From: Nannocystis punicea
GTDB taxonomy: Bacteria; Myxococcota_A; Polyangia; Nannocystales; Nannocystaceae
Direction: 5' to 3'
DNA: 64,000 nucleotides
Assembly (NCBI RefSeq): GCF_026965555.1
Contig: NZ_CP114040.1
Location: forward strand, 10,638,001-10,702,000
The position numbers were made by a program, and so were the translations under genes. Shown in pieces: positions 1-11,015 of this stretch (its first letter is position 1; every line of letters begins with the position of its first letter). Under the pieces are notes generated by a model. The model worked only from the letters and a program-made list of their open reading frames with translations. It had not been told where the DNA came from and did not search any database.

Positions 1-2844
<2,844 letters not shown>

Positions 2845-2852
2845 GGAGGACT

Positions 2853-4436
2853 CTACGTGGCGAGCAGCCGGAACAGATCGTCGAGGTCGATCGGCTTGAC
2901 GAGGTGGGCCATGAAGCCGGCCTCGAGCGAGCGCCGGCGATCTTCGGGCTGACCGTAGCCGGTCATCGCCACCAGGCGCGTGCGCATGTCGGGCTCGGAC
3001 TGGAGGATCTGGGCGACGCGGTAGCCGTCGAGGCCGGGCAGGCTGATGTCGATGAGCGCGAGCTCGGGGTGCGCGGAGCGGATCCGCTCGAGCCCTTCGT
3101 GTCCGCTCTCGGCGACCTCGACGCGGTGCCCGAGCAGCTCGAGCTGGTCGGCGAGCGTGGCCCGGATGTCGGGGTTGTCGTCGACGATGAGGATGTGACG
3201 CGAGAGGTCGGGCGCGACGGCCTCGCGCGGGGCGGCGACGGCGACCGGGGCGCCGGCGAAGACCGGCAGGCGGACCACGAACTCGGCGCCCTGGCCCTCG
3301 CCGCGGCTGTGCGCCGACACGCTGCCGCCGTGCAGCTCGGCGAGGCGCTTGACCATGGCCAGGCCGACGGCGAAGCCGCCCTCGGCGCGGTCGCGGGCGC
3401 GGTCGTTGTGGACGAAGAGCTCGAAGATCCGCGGCAGCACCTCGGGGCGGATGCCTCGCCCGGGATCGCGGACGCGGAACTCGAGCTCGTCGCCGTCGCG
3501 CGCGACCGTGAGGGTGATCGCGCCGCCGGGGTCGGTGCAGCGGGCGGCGTTGTTGAGCAGGTTGACCAGCATCTGCGCGACGCGGTCGGGGTCGGCGACC
3601 AGCTCGAGCCGGCCCTCGGGCAGCTGGACGTCGAGGCGGTGCTGACGAGCGCTGAACAGCGGTTGGCTCATCTGCGCCGCCTGCTGGATGACGGCCGCGA
3701 CGTCGATGCTCTGCAGGTGCAGCTCGATGGTGCCGGCGGTGTAGCGCGAGGCCTCGAGCAGGCCGTCGACCAGGCGGACGAGGTGCTGGACCTGGCGCTC
3801 CATGGCCTGGCGGGCGCGCTCGAGCTGGAGGGTGCCGGGCTGGGCGCGGCGCAGGGTCTCGAGGGCGGTGGCGATCGGCGTCAGCGGGTTGCGCAGCTCG
3901 TGCGCCATGACGGCCATGAACTCGTCCTTGCGACGGTCGGCCTCGGCGAGCACCTGCGCGCGGGCCTCGAGCTCGGCGACGGCGAGGCGGCGCTCGTGGG
4001 CCTGGCGCTCGGCGACCCGCAGCTGCTCGGCCTGGCGGCGGACTTCTTCTGTCTTTCGGTACAGGTCGGCGAACACCGCGACCTTGGAGCGCAGGATCTC
4101 GGGGACGATCGGCTTGAACAGGAAGTCGACGGCGCCGAGGGCGTAGCCGCGGTGGACCTGAGTGTCGCTGCGGTTGAAGGCGGTGAGGAAGATGATCGGG
4201 ATCCGCCGCGAGCGTTCGCGGCCGCGGATCATGGCCGCGGTCTCGAAGCCGTCCATGTCCGGCATCTGGATGTCGAGGATGATGAGCGCGAAGTCCTGCT
4301 CCAGCAGGCACTTGAGGGCGTCGACGCCGGACCGCGCCTTGACGAAGCGCGCGCCGATGTCCGACAGCAATGCCTCGAGCGCCAGGAGGTTGTTCGGGTT
4401 GTCGTCGACCAGCAGGATGTCTACGGGCGCTTCCAC
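2853..4436 (-). CDS. Hybrid histidine kinase with N- and C-terminal receiver domains (REC-HisKA-HATPase-REC)
   Basis: 527 aa, soluble. N-terminal receiver with acidic pair D11/D12, phospho-acceptor D55 (LDIQMPDMDG) and Lys109 (FKP). A coiled coil at about 125-172 leads to HisKA with His180 in AHELRNPLTP, then a HATPase with an N-box (NLLNNAAR) and a G1 box (DPGRGI). Its G2 box reads FAVGLAMVKRL instead of the usual GLGL, a mild deviation. The C-terminal receiver runs from about 414 with D464 (LIDISLPGLDGY). Such architectures act as intermediates in multi-step phosphorelays. The gene sits directly upstream of the HAMP/GAF hybrid kinase (8 bp gap), and the pair has four visible receivers and two kinase cores, so cross-phosphorylation is plausible. 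No DNA-binding output domain is encoded nearby. Confidence 0.9.
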   Translation of the reverse strand: MEAPVDILLVDDNPNNLLALEALLSDIGARFVKARSGVDALKCLLEQDFALIILDIQMPDMDGFETAAMIRGRERSRRIPIIFLTAFNRSDTQVHRGYALGAVDFLFKPIVPEILRSKVAVFADLYRKTEEVRRQAEQLRVAERQAHERRLAVAELEARAQVLAEADRRKDEFMAVMAHELRNPLTPIATALETLRRAQPGTLQLERARQAMERQVQHLVRLVDGLLEASRYTAGTIELHLQSIDVAAVIQQAAQMSQPLFSARQHRLDVQLPEGRLELVADPDRVAQMLVNLLNNAARCTDPGGAITLTVARDGDELEFRVRDPGRGIRPEVLPRIFELFVHNDRARDRAEGGFAVGLAMVKRLAELHGGSVSAHSRGEGQGAEFVVRLPVFAGAPVAVAAPREAVAPDLSRHILIVDDNPDIRATLADQLELLGHRVEVAESGHEGLERIRSAHPELALIDISLPGLDGYRVAQILQSEPDMRTRLVAMTGYGQPEDRRRSLEAGFMAHLVKPIDLDDLFRLLAT

Positions 4437-4724
4437 CGGGTGTGCTCCCCTCCTTGGAGGAGCCTATCGGTGTTCGTTCCAAGTTGTCGGCCACGCCTTC
4501 GCGGGGTCCTCACGCACAGGCCCTCGCGGGCGCCCCCGTAGAAGCCCCCTGCGGAGTCAGCGCACTCGCCGCACTGGCAGAGAATCAATGTTCACAGCGG
4601 CCGCGACGATGTTCCGCGATGCTGCGGTGCAACAAGGAGGGGCGGCGGCGCGGCCGCCGGAGGGGGTGCGGCGGGGGTCTACGGGTCCGCGCTGAAACGG
4701 ATCGTCCTGACCCCCACGCGCGGC
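4437..4724. other. Intergenic, no gene seen
   Basis: 288 bp between the BASS transporter stop and the start of the hybrid-kinase operon. Short reading frames cross it but none has a family signature or a convincing ribosome binding site. It should hold the promoter of the minus-strand kinase operon; I could not pick out a clear promoter or hairpin. Confidence 0.5.
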
Positions 4725-5597
4725 TCAGGCGGTCCGGCTCGTGCCGCGGTTGACGAGGTAACCGAACGCGGCCGCGGTGAAGAACATGATGAGGCTGTAG
4801 ACGGCGGGCGGCACCGCCATGGTGGTGTTGTTGAGCAAGGACGGGGTGCTGGCGATGGCGATCGCCAGGGTGCCGTTGTGGATCCCGATCTCCATGCCGA
4901 TCGCGATCGCCTGGCGCCTGGGCAGGCGGACCACCACCGGCACGAGGTAGCCGACGGCCATGCTGACGAGGTTGAAGGCGAGCGCGGCCAGGCCGACCTG
5001 CTGGAAGTACTCGACGACGTGGGCCCGCTCCTTGGCGACGGTGGCGGCGATGACGAGCAGGAGGAACACCGCCGAGAGGATCTTGACCGGCTTCTCGAGG
5101 CGGTCGGCGAGGTCCTGCTTCTTCGCCCGCACGAACATGCCGATGGCGACCGGCACGAGCACGATGGCGAACACCTGCACGACCTTGTCGAACTGCAGCG
5201 GGATGACCTTGCCCGCGCCCATGAAGTGCACGAGCGAGTAGTTGACGATGAACGGCAAGGTCAGCAGCGAGAGCACGCTGTTGACGGCGGTCAGGCTGAT
5301 GTTGAGGGCCACGTCGCCCTTGGCGAGGTGGCTGAACAGGTTGGCCGTGGCGCCGCCCGGCGAGGCCGACAGCAGCATCAAGCCGACCGCGAGCGCCGGC
5401 GGGAGGTCGAAGCCGGTGGCGATCGCGAAGCACACCGCCGGCAAGATGAGCATCTGACAGAAGAGGCCGATGAACACCGGCTTCGGCATCAGGACGACGC
5501 GCTTGAAGTCTTCGAGCGTCAGGCTGAGGCCGAGGCCCAACATGATGACGCCGAGCGCGATGGGCATCAGGACCGCAGTAAGAACATTCGACTCCAC
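4725..5597 (-). CDS. BASS-family (bile acid:sodium symporter-like) membrane transporter
   Basis: 290 aa, about nine to ten hydrophobic helices, with the family's length and sequence style (an SASPGGATANLFSHLAKGD segment in the middle and a C-terminal GIHNGTLAIAIAS segment). Members move organic anions such as pyruvate, pantoate or keto acids with sodium; the substrate here cannot be assigned. I chose the GTG at 5597 because GGAGG lies six bases upstream and the product then begins MESNVLTAV. A reading frame from 5642 would add 15 residues rich in Arg and Trp with no such site. The gene is monocistronic or loosely linked to the metalloprotein gene upstream at 5706-6425. Confidence 0.88.
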   Translation of the reverse strand: MESNVLTAVLMPIALGVIMLGLGLSLTLEDFKRVVLMPKPVFIGLFCQMLILPAVCFAIATGFDLPPALAVGLMLLSASPGGATANLFSHLAKGDVALNISLTAVNSVLSLLTLPFIVNYSLVHFMGAGKVIPLQFDKVVQVFAIVLVPVAIGMFVRAKKQDLADRLEKPVKILSAVFLLLVIAATVAKERAHVVEYFQQVGLAALAFNLVSMAVGYLVPVVVRLPRRQAIAIGMEIGIHNGTLAIAIASTPSLLNNTTMAVPPAVYSLIMFFTAAAFGYLVNRGTSRTA

Positions 5598-5705
5598 GCG
5601 AGACCTCCGACGTTCGCACGATACCCCGACCCACACCCACACCCAAGCGCCGCGCCCGCGGGCCTTCAGGTGCAGGCGCGTGTCCGCGCGGCCGCAAGGG
5701 GTGGG

Positions 5706-6425
5706 TCAGTCGAGACCCAGGCGCTGCATGTCGTCCTCGTCGAGGCCGAAATAGTGGCCGATCTCGTGGAGGATGGTGACCTCGACCTGCTCGCGCAGCT
5801 CGTCCTCGTCGGCGAACATGGCCAGCAGATTCGCGTAATAAAGGACGATCCGGCTGGGAGCCGCGGCCGCCTCGAGGCCCCGCTGATGGAAGTGGTCGGG
5901 GCCCTCGAACAGGCCCAGCGCGCGCGGGTCGAAGCCGTCCTGCACGAGGTACTTGGCCGGCCGGGCCTCGAGCACCACCGGGACGTTGCCCAGGCGCTGC
6001 TTGAACTCTTCGGGCAGGTCCTCGAGGACAGCTTCGGCGACGCCGGCGATGAAGCGCTGGTCTTCCTTGGTGCCGATGCCGGCGCCGATGTCGTCGTGGG
6101 CGTCGAGGCGCAGGACCTCGAGGTAGTGGCGGATCATCGCCGGGCGCTCGTCCATGGCCTCGTGGACCTGGGCCAGGGCGTGGTGGGCGTCGGCGAAGCG
6201 CGGGTTGCCCGCGAGCGCGCGGCGGAAGTGCGGCTCGGCGGCCTCGGGGCCCTCGATCGTCCACACCAGGTCGCCGCGGAAGTAGTGGATCTCGGGGTGG
6301 TCCTGCCAGCCGGGGCTGGCCTCGTCGAGCAGCTCCAGCGCCTCGGCGGGGTCGTCGGCGGCGACGTCGGCGACGTCGTCGAGGAAGGCGTGGAGGGCGG
6401 GGTCTTCGGGCGGCCGGGACTTCAC
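5706..6425 (-). CDS. TPR-containing zincin-like metalloprotein (HExxH)
   Basis: 239 aa from a GTG at 6425. The N-terminal two thirds is acidic and TPR-like (PEIHYFRGDLVWT, PHFRRALAGNPRFADAHHAL). The C-terminus carries H220-E-I-G-H224 followed by YFGLDEDD, the signature of the small zincin_1-type metallopeptidase family, which is usually a domain of about 110 aa standing alone. No signal peptide is seen, so it is likely cytoplasmic. The GTGA at 6422-6425 overlaps the stop codon of the NlpC/P60 lipoprotein gene, so translation of the two is probably coupled. Catalytic activity is not established for this family; the third zinc ligand cannot be identified with certainty. Confidence 0.85.
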   Translation of the reverse strand: MKSRPPEDPALHAFLDDVADVAADDPAEALELLDEASPGWQDHPEIHYFRGDLVWTIEGPEAAEPHFRRALAGNPRFADAHHALAQVHEAMDERPAMIRHYLEVLRLDAHDDIGAGIGTKEDQRFIAGVAEAVLEDLPEEFKQRLGNVPVVLEARPAKYLVQDGFDPRALGLFEGPDHFHQRGLEAAAAPSRIVLYYANLLAMFADEDELREQVEVTILHEIGHYFGLDEDDMQRLGLD

Positions 6426-7906
6426 GGGCGGGGCTCCGGGGGAGGCGGGGCGAGGACGGTGATCTTGGAGATCCGCTGGACGAAGGCGCCGCGCGAGGTG
6501 CCGCGCCCGAGCTCGAGGTCGCTGACGTGGACGCCGTCGACCTTGAGCAGGGTCTCGCGCTCGCCGGCGGGGGCGCCGTCCGTACGGCCGGGGCACGGGA
6601 CCAGGTACTCGGCGAAGGAGTGGATCGCCATCGCCGCGCCGGCGTCGTCGCGGCCGAGGTAGAGCATGATGTGCCCGGGGAAGTGCAGCAGGACGACGCC
6701 GCGCCGGTGGGCGGCGTCGATCCGCCGCAGCCGCTCGGCCTCGGGCAGGTCGGGCGCGAGCTCCTCGACCTCGCCCGCGATCGCCTGGTCGCTGGTGTGC
6801 CGCGGCAACACCAGGCCGAGGCCGCCGAACATGTCCATGAGGTAGCGCGAGCAGTCGCGGCCGCCGGCGTAGTCGCCCCAGCCGTAGGGCCGGTGCAGGA
6901 AGGAGAACGCCTCGGTCAGCACGGCCCGGCGCGTCAGCGGCCGCTCCCGGGCCGAGACCAGCGCGGCGTCGACGGGGCGCGTGACGACCCCGCCCGGGCC
7001 AGCCAGCAGCACCTCGCCGCGGCGGGCGGCGGTCGGCAAGAGGCTGGCGAATGGGACATGGATCTTTGGACCGGTCCTGGAGGACATGTCCTCGGGGACA
7101 TCGAAGTCGCGGGCGGCGCGGACGAACGGGCCGTCGCTGAAGCGGCGGACCTGCTCGGGGGCGAGCGGCGGCGAGAGGGCGGCGCTGCCGAGGTCGATCC
7201 AGCCCATGACGTAGGGGGTGCGGGCGAGCGCGAGGCCGCCGTCCCAGGGCCGGAGGATCTGCACCGGCTCCTGCGCGCGGGCCATGCTGCACAGGTTGCG
7301 GTCGAAGGCGAGGTCGCGCGTGGGGGTGTAGTAGGGCTCGCGCTGCGGGGCGCAGCGGATCGGGATCAGGTCGAGGGCGACGCGCACCTCGACCGGCAGC
7401 TCGGCGAAGGCGCCGGCGTCGAGGACGGGCGTGAGCGCGGCGATCTGCTCCGGCGTCATGGCGGCGCCGTCGGGGTTGACGTAGGCGGCCGACTCGAACT
7501 TGCCGCGCAGGTAGCCGAGGCGCGTGTTGAGGTCGTCGGCGAGGCGCGCGGGGTCGACGGGCGCGAGCAGGTCGGCGCGGGCGCTGGCGCCGAAGAAGTC
7601 GCGGCGGGCGATCCGGGCGTTGTGGGCCGCGAGCTCGCGCGGGGTGAACAGCGGGCGGTCGAGGTCGGCGATCTGGGCGGTGCGCGCGAGCCAGTAGTCG
7701 AGCTGCTCGTGCTCGAGGGTCGTGCGCGGGAGCGGGTCGACGGCGACGCCGGTGGCCGGACAGTCGGCGACCGGCTCGGCAGGCCCGGCCCGCCGCTCGG
7801 CGCTGGCCGGCGGCGGGGCCTGCGGGGCAGACTCCGGCGGCGGAGTGCCGCAGGCGAGCCCGAGGAGGCCGCCGAGGAGGGCACCGCAGGGGAAGGCGGA
7901 CTTCAC
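6422..7906 (-). CDS. NlpC/P60-like cell-wall hydrolase, lipoprotein with SH3-like region
   Basis: 494 aa from GTG 7906. A signal peptide ends at a lipobox-like GLAC with Cys19 (position -3 is Gly, not ideal), followed by a Pro/Ala-rich linker. The middle resembles the SH3-type module common before NlpC/P60 domains. The catalytic region contains D-Cys352-SRY and His412 in HFPGHIMLYLG, which match the nucleophile Cys and His of NlpC/P60 peptidoglycan endopeptidases. It probably acts on peptidoglycan peptides at the envelope. Codons near 7082-7091 contain the dispersed palindrome GGACATGTCC, read here as Asp-Met-Ser. The downstream TPR/zincin gene overlaps its stop. No strong ribosome binding site precedes the GTG, so the start is likely but not certain. 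Confidence 0.85.
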   Translation of the reverse strand: MKSAFPCGALLGGLLGLACGTPPPESAPQAPPPASAERRAGPAEPVADCPATGVAVDPLPRTTLEHEQLDYWLARTAQIADLDRPLFTPRELAAHNARIARRDFFGASARADLLAPVDPARLADDLNTRLGYLRGKFESAAYVNPDGAAMTPEQIAALTPVLDAGAFAELPVEVRVALDLIPIRCAPQREPYYTPTRDLAFDRNLCSMARAQEPVQILRPWDGGLALARTPYVMGWIDLGSAALSPPLAPEQVRRFSDGPFVRAARDFDVPEDMSSRTGPKIHVPFASLLPTAARRGEVLLAGPGGVVTRPVDAALVSARERPLTRRAVLTEAFSFLHRPYGWGDYAGGRDCSRYLMDMFGGLGLVLPRHTSDQAIAGEVEELAPDLPEAERLRRIDAAHRRGVVLLHFPGHIMLYLGRDDAGAAMAIHSFAEYLVPCPGRTDGAPAGERETLLKVDGVHVSDLELGRGTSRGAFVQRISKITVLAPPPPEPRP

Positions 7907-8348
7907 GGGTCGCGGCAGTGTACGCGAAGCGGCCGGACGAGGAGAAATTCGCGGCCGAGCGAGCACATGCGCGCGCATGGGCAGAGGGCGGCGAGCGAGC
8001 GGGGTGCCGGCGCCCGTCGCGGCGGTCTCGGCGAGGCGCGGTGAAGGCCGGGACGGCGGCGATCCTGGCCGCAGGCGCTCGCGGGCGACCCGACCTCGGC
8101 GAGCACGAGGGGCGCGAAAAGCTGGTATGAGGTCGCTCGTGCGGTGCTTCGGGCGTTCGGGCACGAGCAGAGTTCGCCGGCGCGACGCGGTGAGCGCGGG
8201 ACGAGCGGCGGACGGGTCGGACAGGGTCGGCCGTGAGCGCGTCGCGGCATGTCCTTTTGGGCATGTCTTGAAGGCCATTCGATCACGGCGAGGCTCGACG
8301 ACCGCCGGCGGGGAGCGCCGAGCGGCGGGCGGGTCCTCGTTACAAGCA
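7907..8348. promoter_or_regulatory. Divergent intergenic region with a repeat element
   Basis: 442 bp between the divergently transcribed NlpC/P60 lipoprotein and CapA-like lipoprotein genes, so it should carry both promoters. No clear promoter motif was picked out. At 8247-8277 there are two GCATGTC elements of the dispersed palindrome family 14 bp apart. Confidence 0.4.
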
Positions 8349-9899
8349 ATGCTCGAGGCTCGCGGCTGCAAGGAGCGCGCGAGCGGGCTGCTGGCTGCGT
8401 TGGGGCTGGCGCTGGCTGTCGGCTGCGCCGGGCGCCCGCCGGAGGAGAGCGGGCGGGCCGAAGCAGGCGCGAGGCCCGGGTCGGCCGCCGGGCGCGGCTC
8501 GTCGGGGAATGAACGTTCGGACATGTCCGATCTGCCAGCACAGCCGCAGCCGCTGGCCGTCGGCGAGAGAGAGGCCGCGGACAAGAGGTCCGATGCCTCG
8601 GCCAGGACTACGTCCGGATCGACAGGTGCCGCGGCTGGAAATGGCGGAAAGGACATGTCCGCTGCGACAGGCGACGCCCGGGCCGTGGGCTCGCCGGCCA
8701 CGGGCGGTGGAGAGGACATGTCCGTGGCGACAGGTGCGGCCGGACCGGCCGCCGGCGGAGCGACGGCGAGCGCTCCCCTGCCCTCGCCGCGAGCCATGCC
8801 GGCGGGCTACCTGGCGTTCTCGCGGGCGTGCGAGCCGGGCGAGCGGATCGTGGTGGCGGCGGTCGGCGACCTGCTGCTGCACCACGAGCTGCAGATCCAG
8901 GCGACCCTGGCGAAGCGGCGGTTCCGCGTGCTGTGGGAGAACGTCGAGGACCTGCTGGCCGCGGCCGATCTCACCTACGCCAACCTCGAGGTGCCGCTGG
9001 CGGCCGGGGTGCTGCGCTCGGGGGAAGAGGTCGCGGACCCGGGCCTGGTGTTCGACCGCAAGGTCTACACGGCGTACCCGCGCTTCAACGTCCACCCGTC
9101 GCTGGCGCTCGACCTGGTGACCAGCGGCTTCGACGTGGTGTCGACGGCGAACAACCACGCGCTCGACCGCGGGCCGCTCGGGGTCGACAAGACGCTGACG
9201 GCGCTCGACGCGGCCAAGCTGCCGCACACCGGGACGCGCGCGCGCGGCCAGGCGGGGCCGTGGCACACGGTGACGAAGGCGGGGTCGTTCACGGTGGCGT
9301 GGCTGGCCTGCACGCTGCACACCAACATGATCGCGGACGAGGCGGGGCAGGTGCTGCGCTGCTTCGACACGCCGACGGGGGTGGCCGACGCTGTGCGCGC
9401 TCTGGCGCGGACGCCGGGGATCGACGCAGTGATCGTGACGCCGCACTGGGGCAAGGAGTACGCGCCGGCGGCGACGAAGCAGCAGACGGAGTTCGCCCGC
9501 CGCTGGGCCGAGGCGGGGGCGACGGCGATCATCGGCAACCACCCGCACGTGCTGCAGCCGTGGGAGTCGCTGACGACCGGCGACGGCCGCGAGGTGCTGG
9601 TCGCCTACTCGCTCGGCAACTTCGTCAGCCATCAGCCGGAGCTGCCCAAGCGGTCGACGGCGATCGTGTACTTCGGCCTCGGCCGCGCGGGGAAAGGGCC
9701 GGCGTTCGTCACCGGTGCCGGCTACGTGCCGGTGCACGTGCGCCAGACCGGCGAGGAGTTCTTCGCCGAGGCGATCGACCGCGTCGGCGGGCCGGACGAC
9801 AGCCGCGCGCACATCGTCGCCAACTTCGGCGCGGCCAACCTGCTGGCCGCGGACAAGCCGATCGAGGTGACGCCGCAGTGCCGACCGCCGCGCGAGTAG
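8349..9899 (+). CDS. CapA-family metallophosphatase-like lipoprotein
   Basis: 516 aa. The signal peptide ends in LALAVGC, a good lipobox. Residues about 30-145 are a low-complexity Gly/Ala/Ser linker that contains three exact copies of the dispersed GGACATGTCC palindrome, each read as Asp-Met-Ser. From about residue 160 the protein matches the CapA/PgsA family, a metallophosphatase-like fold named for poly-gamma-glutamate capsule synthesis: AVGDLLLHHE, YANLEVPL, STANNHALDRG, and GNHPHVLQPWE with its His pair. No other pgs/cap genes are adjacent, so capsule synthesis is not implied; many orphan CapA proteins have unknown substrates. The start ATG at 8349 gives a proper signal peptide; the reading frame is open further upstream but that part lacks coding character. 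Confidence 0.88.
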   Translation: MLEARGCKERASGLLAALGLALAVGCAGRPPEESGRAEAGARPGSAAGRGSSGNERSDMSDLPAQPQPLAVGEREAADKRSDASARTTSGSTGAAAGNGGKDMSAATGDARAVGSPATGGGEDMSVATGAAGPAAGGATASAPLPSPRAMPAGYLAFSRACEPGERIVVAAVGDLLLHHELQIQATLAKRRFRVLWENVEDLLAAADLTYANLEVPLAAGVLRSGEEVADPGLVFDRKVYTAYPRFNVHPSLALDLVTSGFDVVSTANNHALDRGPLGVDKTLTALDAAKLPHTGTRARGQAGPWHTVTKAGSFTVAWLACTLHTNMIADEAGQVLRCFDTPTGVADAVRALARTPGIDAVIVTPHWGKEYAPAATKQQTEFARRWAEAGATAIIGNHPHVLQPWESLTTGDGREVLVAYSLGNFVSHQPELPKRSTAIVYFGLGRAGKGPAFVTGAGYVPVHVRQTGEEFFAEAIDRVGGPDDSRAHIVANFGAANLLAADKPIEVTPQCRPPRE

Positions 9900-10014
9900 C
9901 CGGGCATCAAGCGCTCGCGCAGCTCGTGCTCCGCGCGCGCCAGCATAAGTGGTTCGCCTTCCAGCTCTCGCGCCGCGTTGCCCTGGACTCGAGAGGACGC
10001 AGCAGCGTGGCGCG

Positions 10015-10818
10015 TCAGACGATCGTGGTGCCGGCCAGGCCGGGCGGGCTCGTCGGGTACTCGAGGTCCATGTGCTCGAGGGCGCGGACGACGATGCGGG
10101 CGACCAGGTAGTTGCGGAACCACTTGCGGTCGGCGGGGATCACGTGCCAGGGCGCGTCGTCGGTCGAGGTGCGGACGAAGATCTGCTGGTAGACGGCGGT
10201 GAAGTCGTCCCACAGCGCCCGCGCCTTGAGGTCGTGCGGGTCGAACTTCCAGTGCTTGTCGGGGCTGTCGAGCCGCTCCTGCAGCCGCTTGCGCTGCTCG
10301 TCCTTGCTGATGTGGAGGAAGAACTTGAGCACGCAGGTGCCCGAGTCGTGCAGCAGCTCCTCGAAGCGGCGGATGTGGTCGTAGCGCGGCTCGACGACGT
10401 GCTTCGGCAGCAGCTTCTCCACCGTCGGGACCAGGATGTCCTCGTAGTGTGAGCGGTTGAAGATGGCGACGTGGCCGGCCGCGGGGACGTGGTGGTGGAT
10501 CCGCCACAGGAAGTCGTGCGCGCGTTCGAGCTCGTTCGGCGCCTTGAACGCCATCACGTGGGTGCCGAGCGGGTTGAAGCCCCCCGCCACGTGCTTGATC
10601 GTGCCGTCCTTGCCGCTGGCGTCGCGGCCCTGCAAGATGAGCAGCAGCGACCGCTTGCGCTCGGCGTACAGCCGCTCCTGCAGGTCCTGCATGCGCACCA
10701 GGAGACCCGGCAGCTCGGCCTCGGCCTCGCTCCGCTCGAGGCCCCCGTTGTCGTCGGGCTCGTAGCCGCTGAGCTTGGCCCCTCCCGCTCCCCGGACCCG
10801 GTAGTCGTCGAGATCCAT
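10015..10818 (-). CDS. PPK2-family polyphosphate:nucleotide phosphotransferase
   Basis: 267 aa. Walker A is LQGRDASGKDGTIKHV, with the FNRSHYEDIL and WKFDPHDLKAR segments typical of PPK2 enzymes that transfer phosphate between polyphosphate and AMP, ADP or GDP. No domain duplication, so it is a single-domain class I or III type; which nucleotide it uses cannot be read from the sequence. I start it at ATG 10818 (MDLDDYRV), as families usually begin about 50 residues before the Walker motif. A GTG at 10854 would add twelve Arg/Lys-rich residues and cannot be excluded. A strong hairpin lies upstream at 10931-10976. Cytoplasmic, likely linked to stress and energy storage. Confidence 0.9.
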   Translation of the reverse strand: MDLDDYRVRGAGGAKLSGYEPDDNGGLERSEAEAELPGLLVRMQDLQERLYAERKRSLLLILQGRDASGKDGTIKHVAGGFNPLGTHVMAFKAPNELERAHDFLWRIHHHVPAAGHVAIFNRSHYEDILVPTVEKLLPKHVVEPRYDHIRRFEELLHDSGTCVLKFFLHISKDEQRKRLQERLDSPDKHWKFDPHDLKARALWDDFTAVYQQIFVRTSTDDAPWHVIPADRKWFRNYLVARIVVRALEHMDLEYPTSPPGLAGTTIV

Positions 10819-10930
10819 GGAGTTGTTCTTGCGCGATCGACGGCGAATGTCCACCCGGGTCGACAGGCCGCCCGCGCGCCGGGCGAGGCCGCGCGTGCGG
10901 CTGTCCTCTCGGACAGGGTCGAAGAGTCAG

Positions 10931-10976
10931 CATGTTCTTCAGGACATGGTGTTTTAGCCATGTCCTGAAGGACTTG
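10931..10976. terminator. Hairpin built from the dispersed repeat
   Basis: Two 19-nt arms (10931-10949 and 10958-10976) pair at 17 of 19 positions around an 8-nt T-rich loop. It lies just downstream of the Pro-rich lipoprotein gene on the minus strand and upstream of ppk2, so it may terminate the former. The arms contain the FGGACATGTCC-type element, here as CCATGTCCTGAAG. No clear T-tract follows. Confidence 0.5.
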
Positions 10977-11015
10977 TGATGCGAGCCCGCCGGGGCAATG
11001 CCCCGGCCGCGGAGG

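Noticed and set aside
4585..6264. A 559-codon minus-strand frame across the BASS gene
   Set aside because: Arg/Pro-rich shadow of the transporter gene in another frame, without motifs.
5706..8264. One 852-codon minus-strand protein
   Set aside because: Only the last 239 codons look real; the rest is a shadow of the NlpC/P60 gene. The GTG at 6425 overlapping the upstream stop is a better start.
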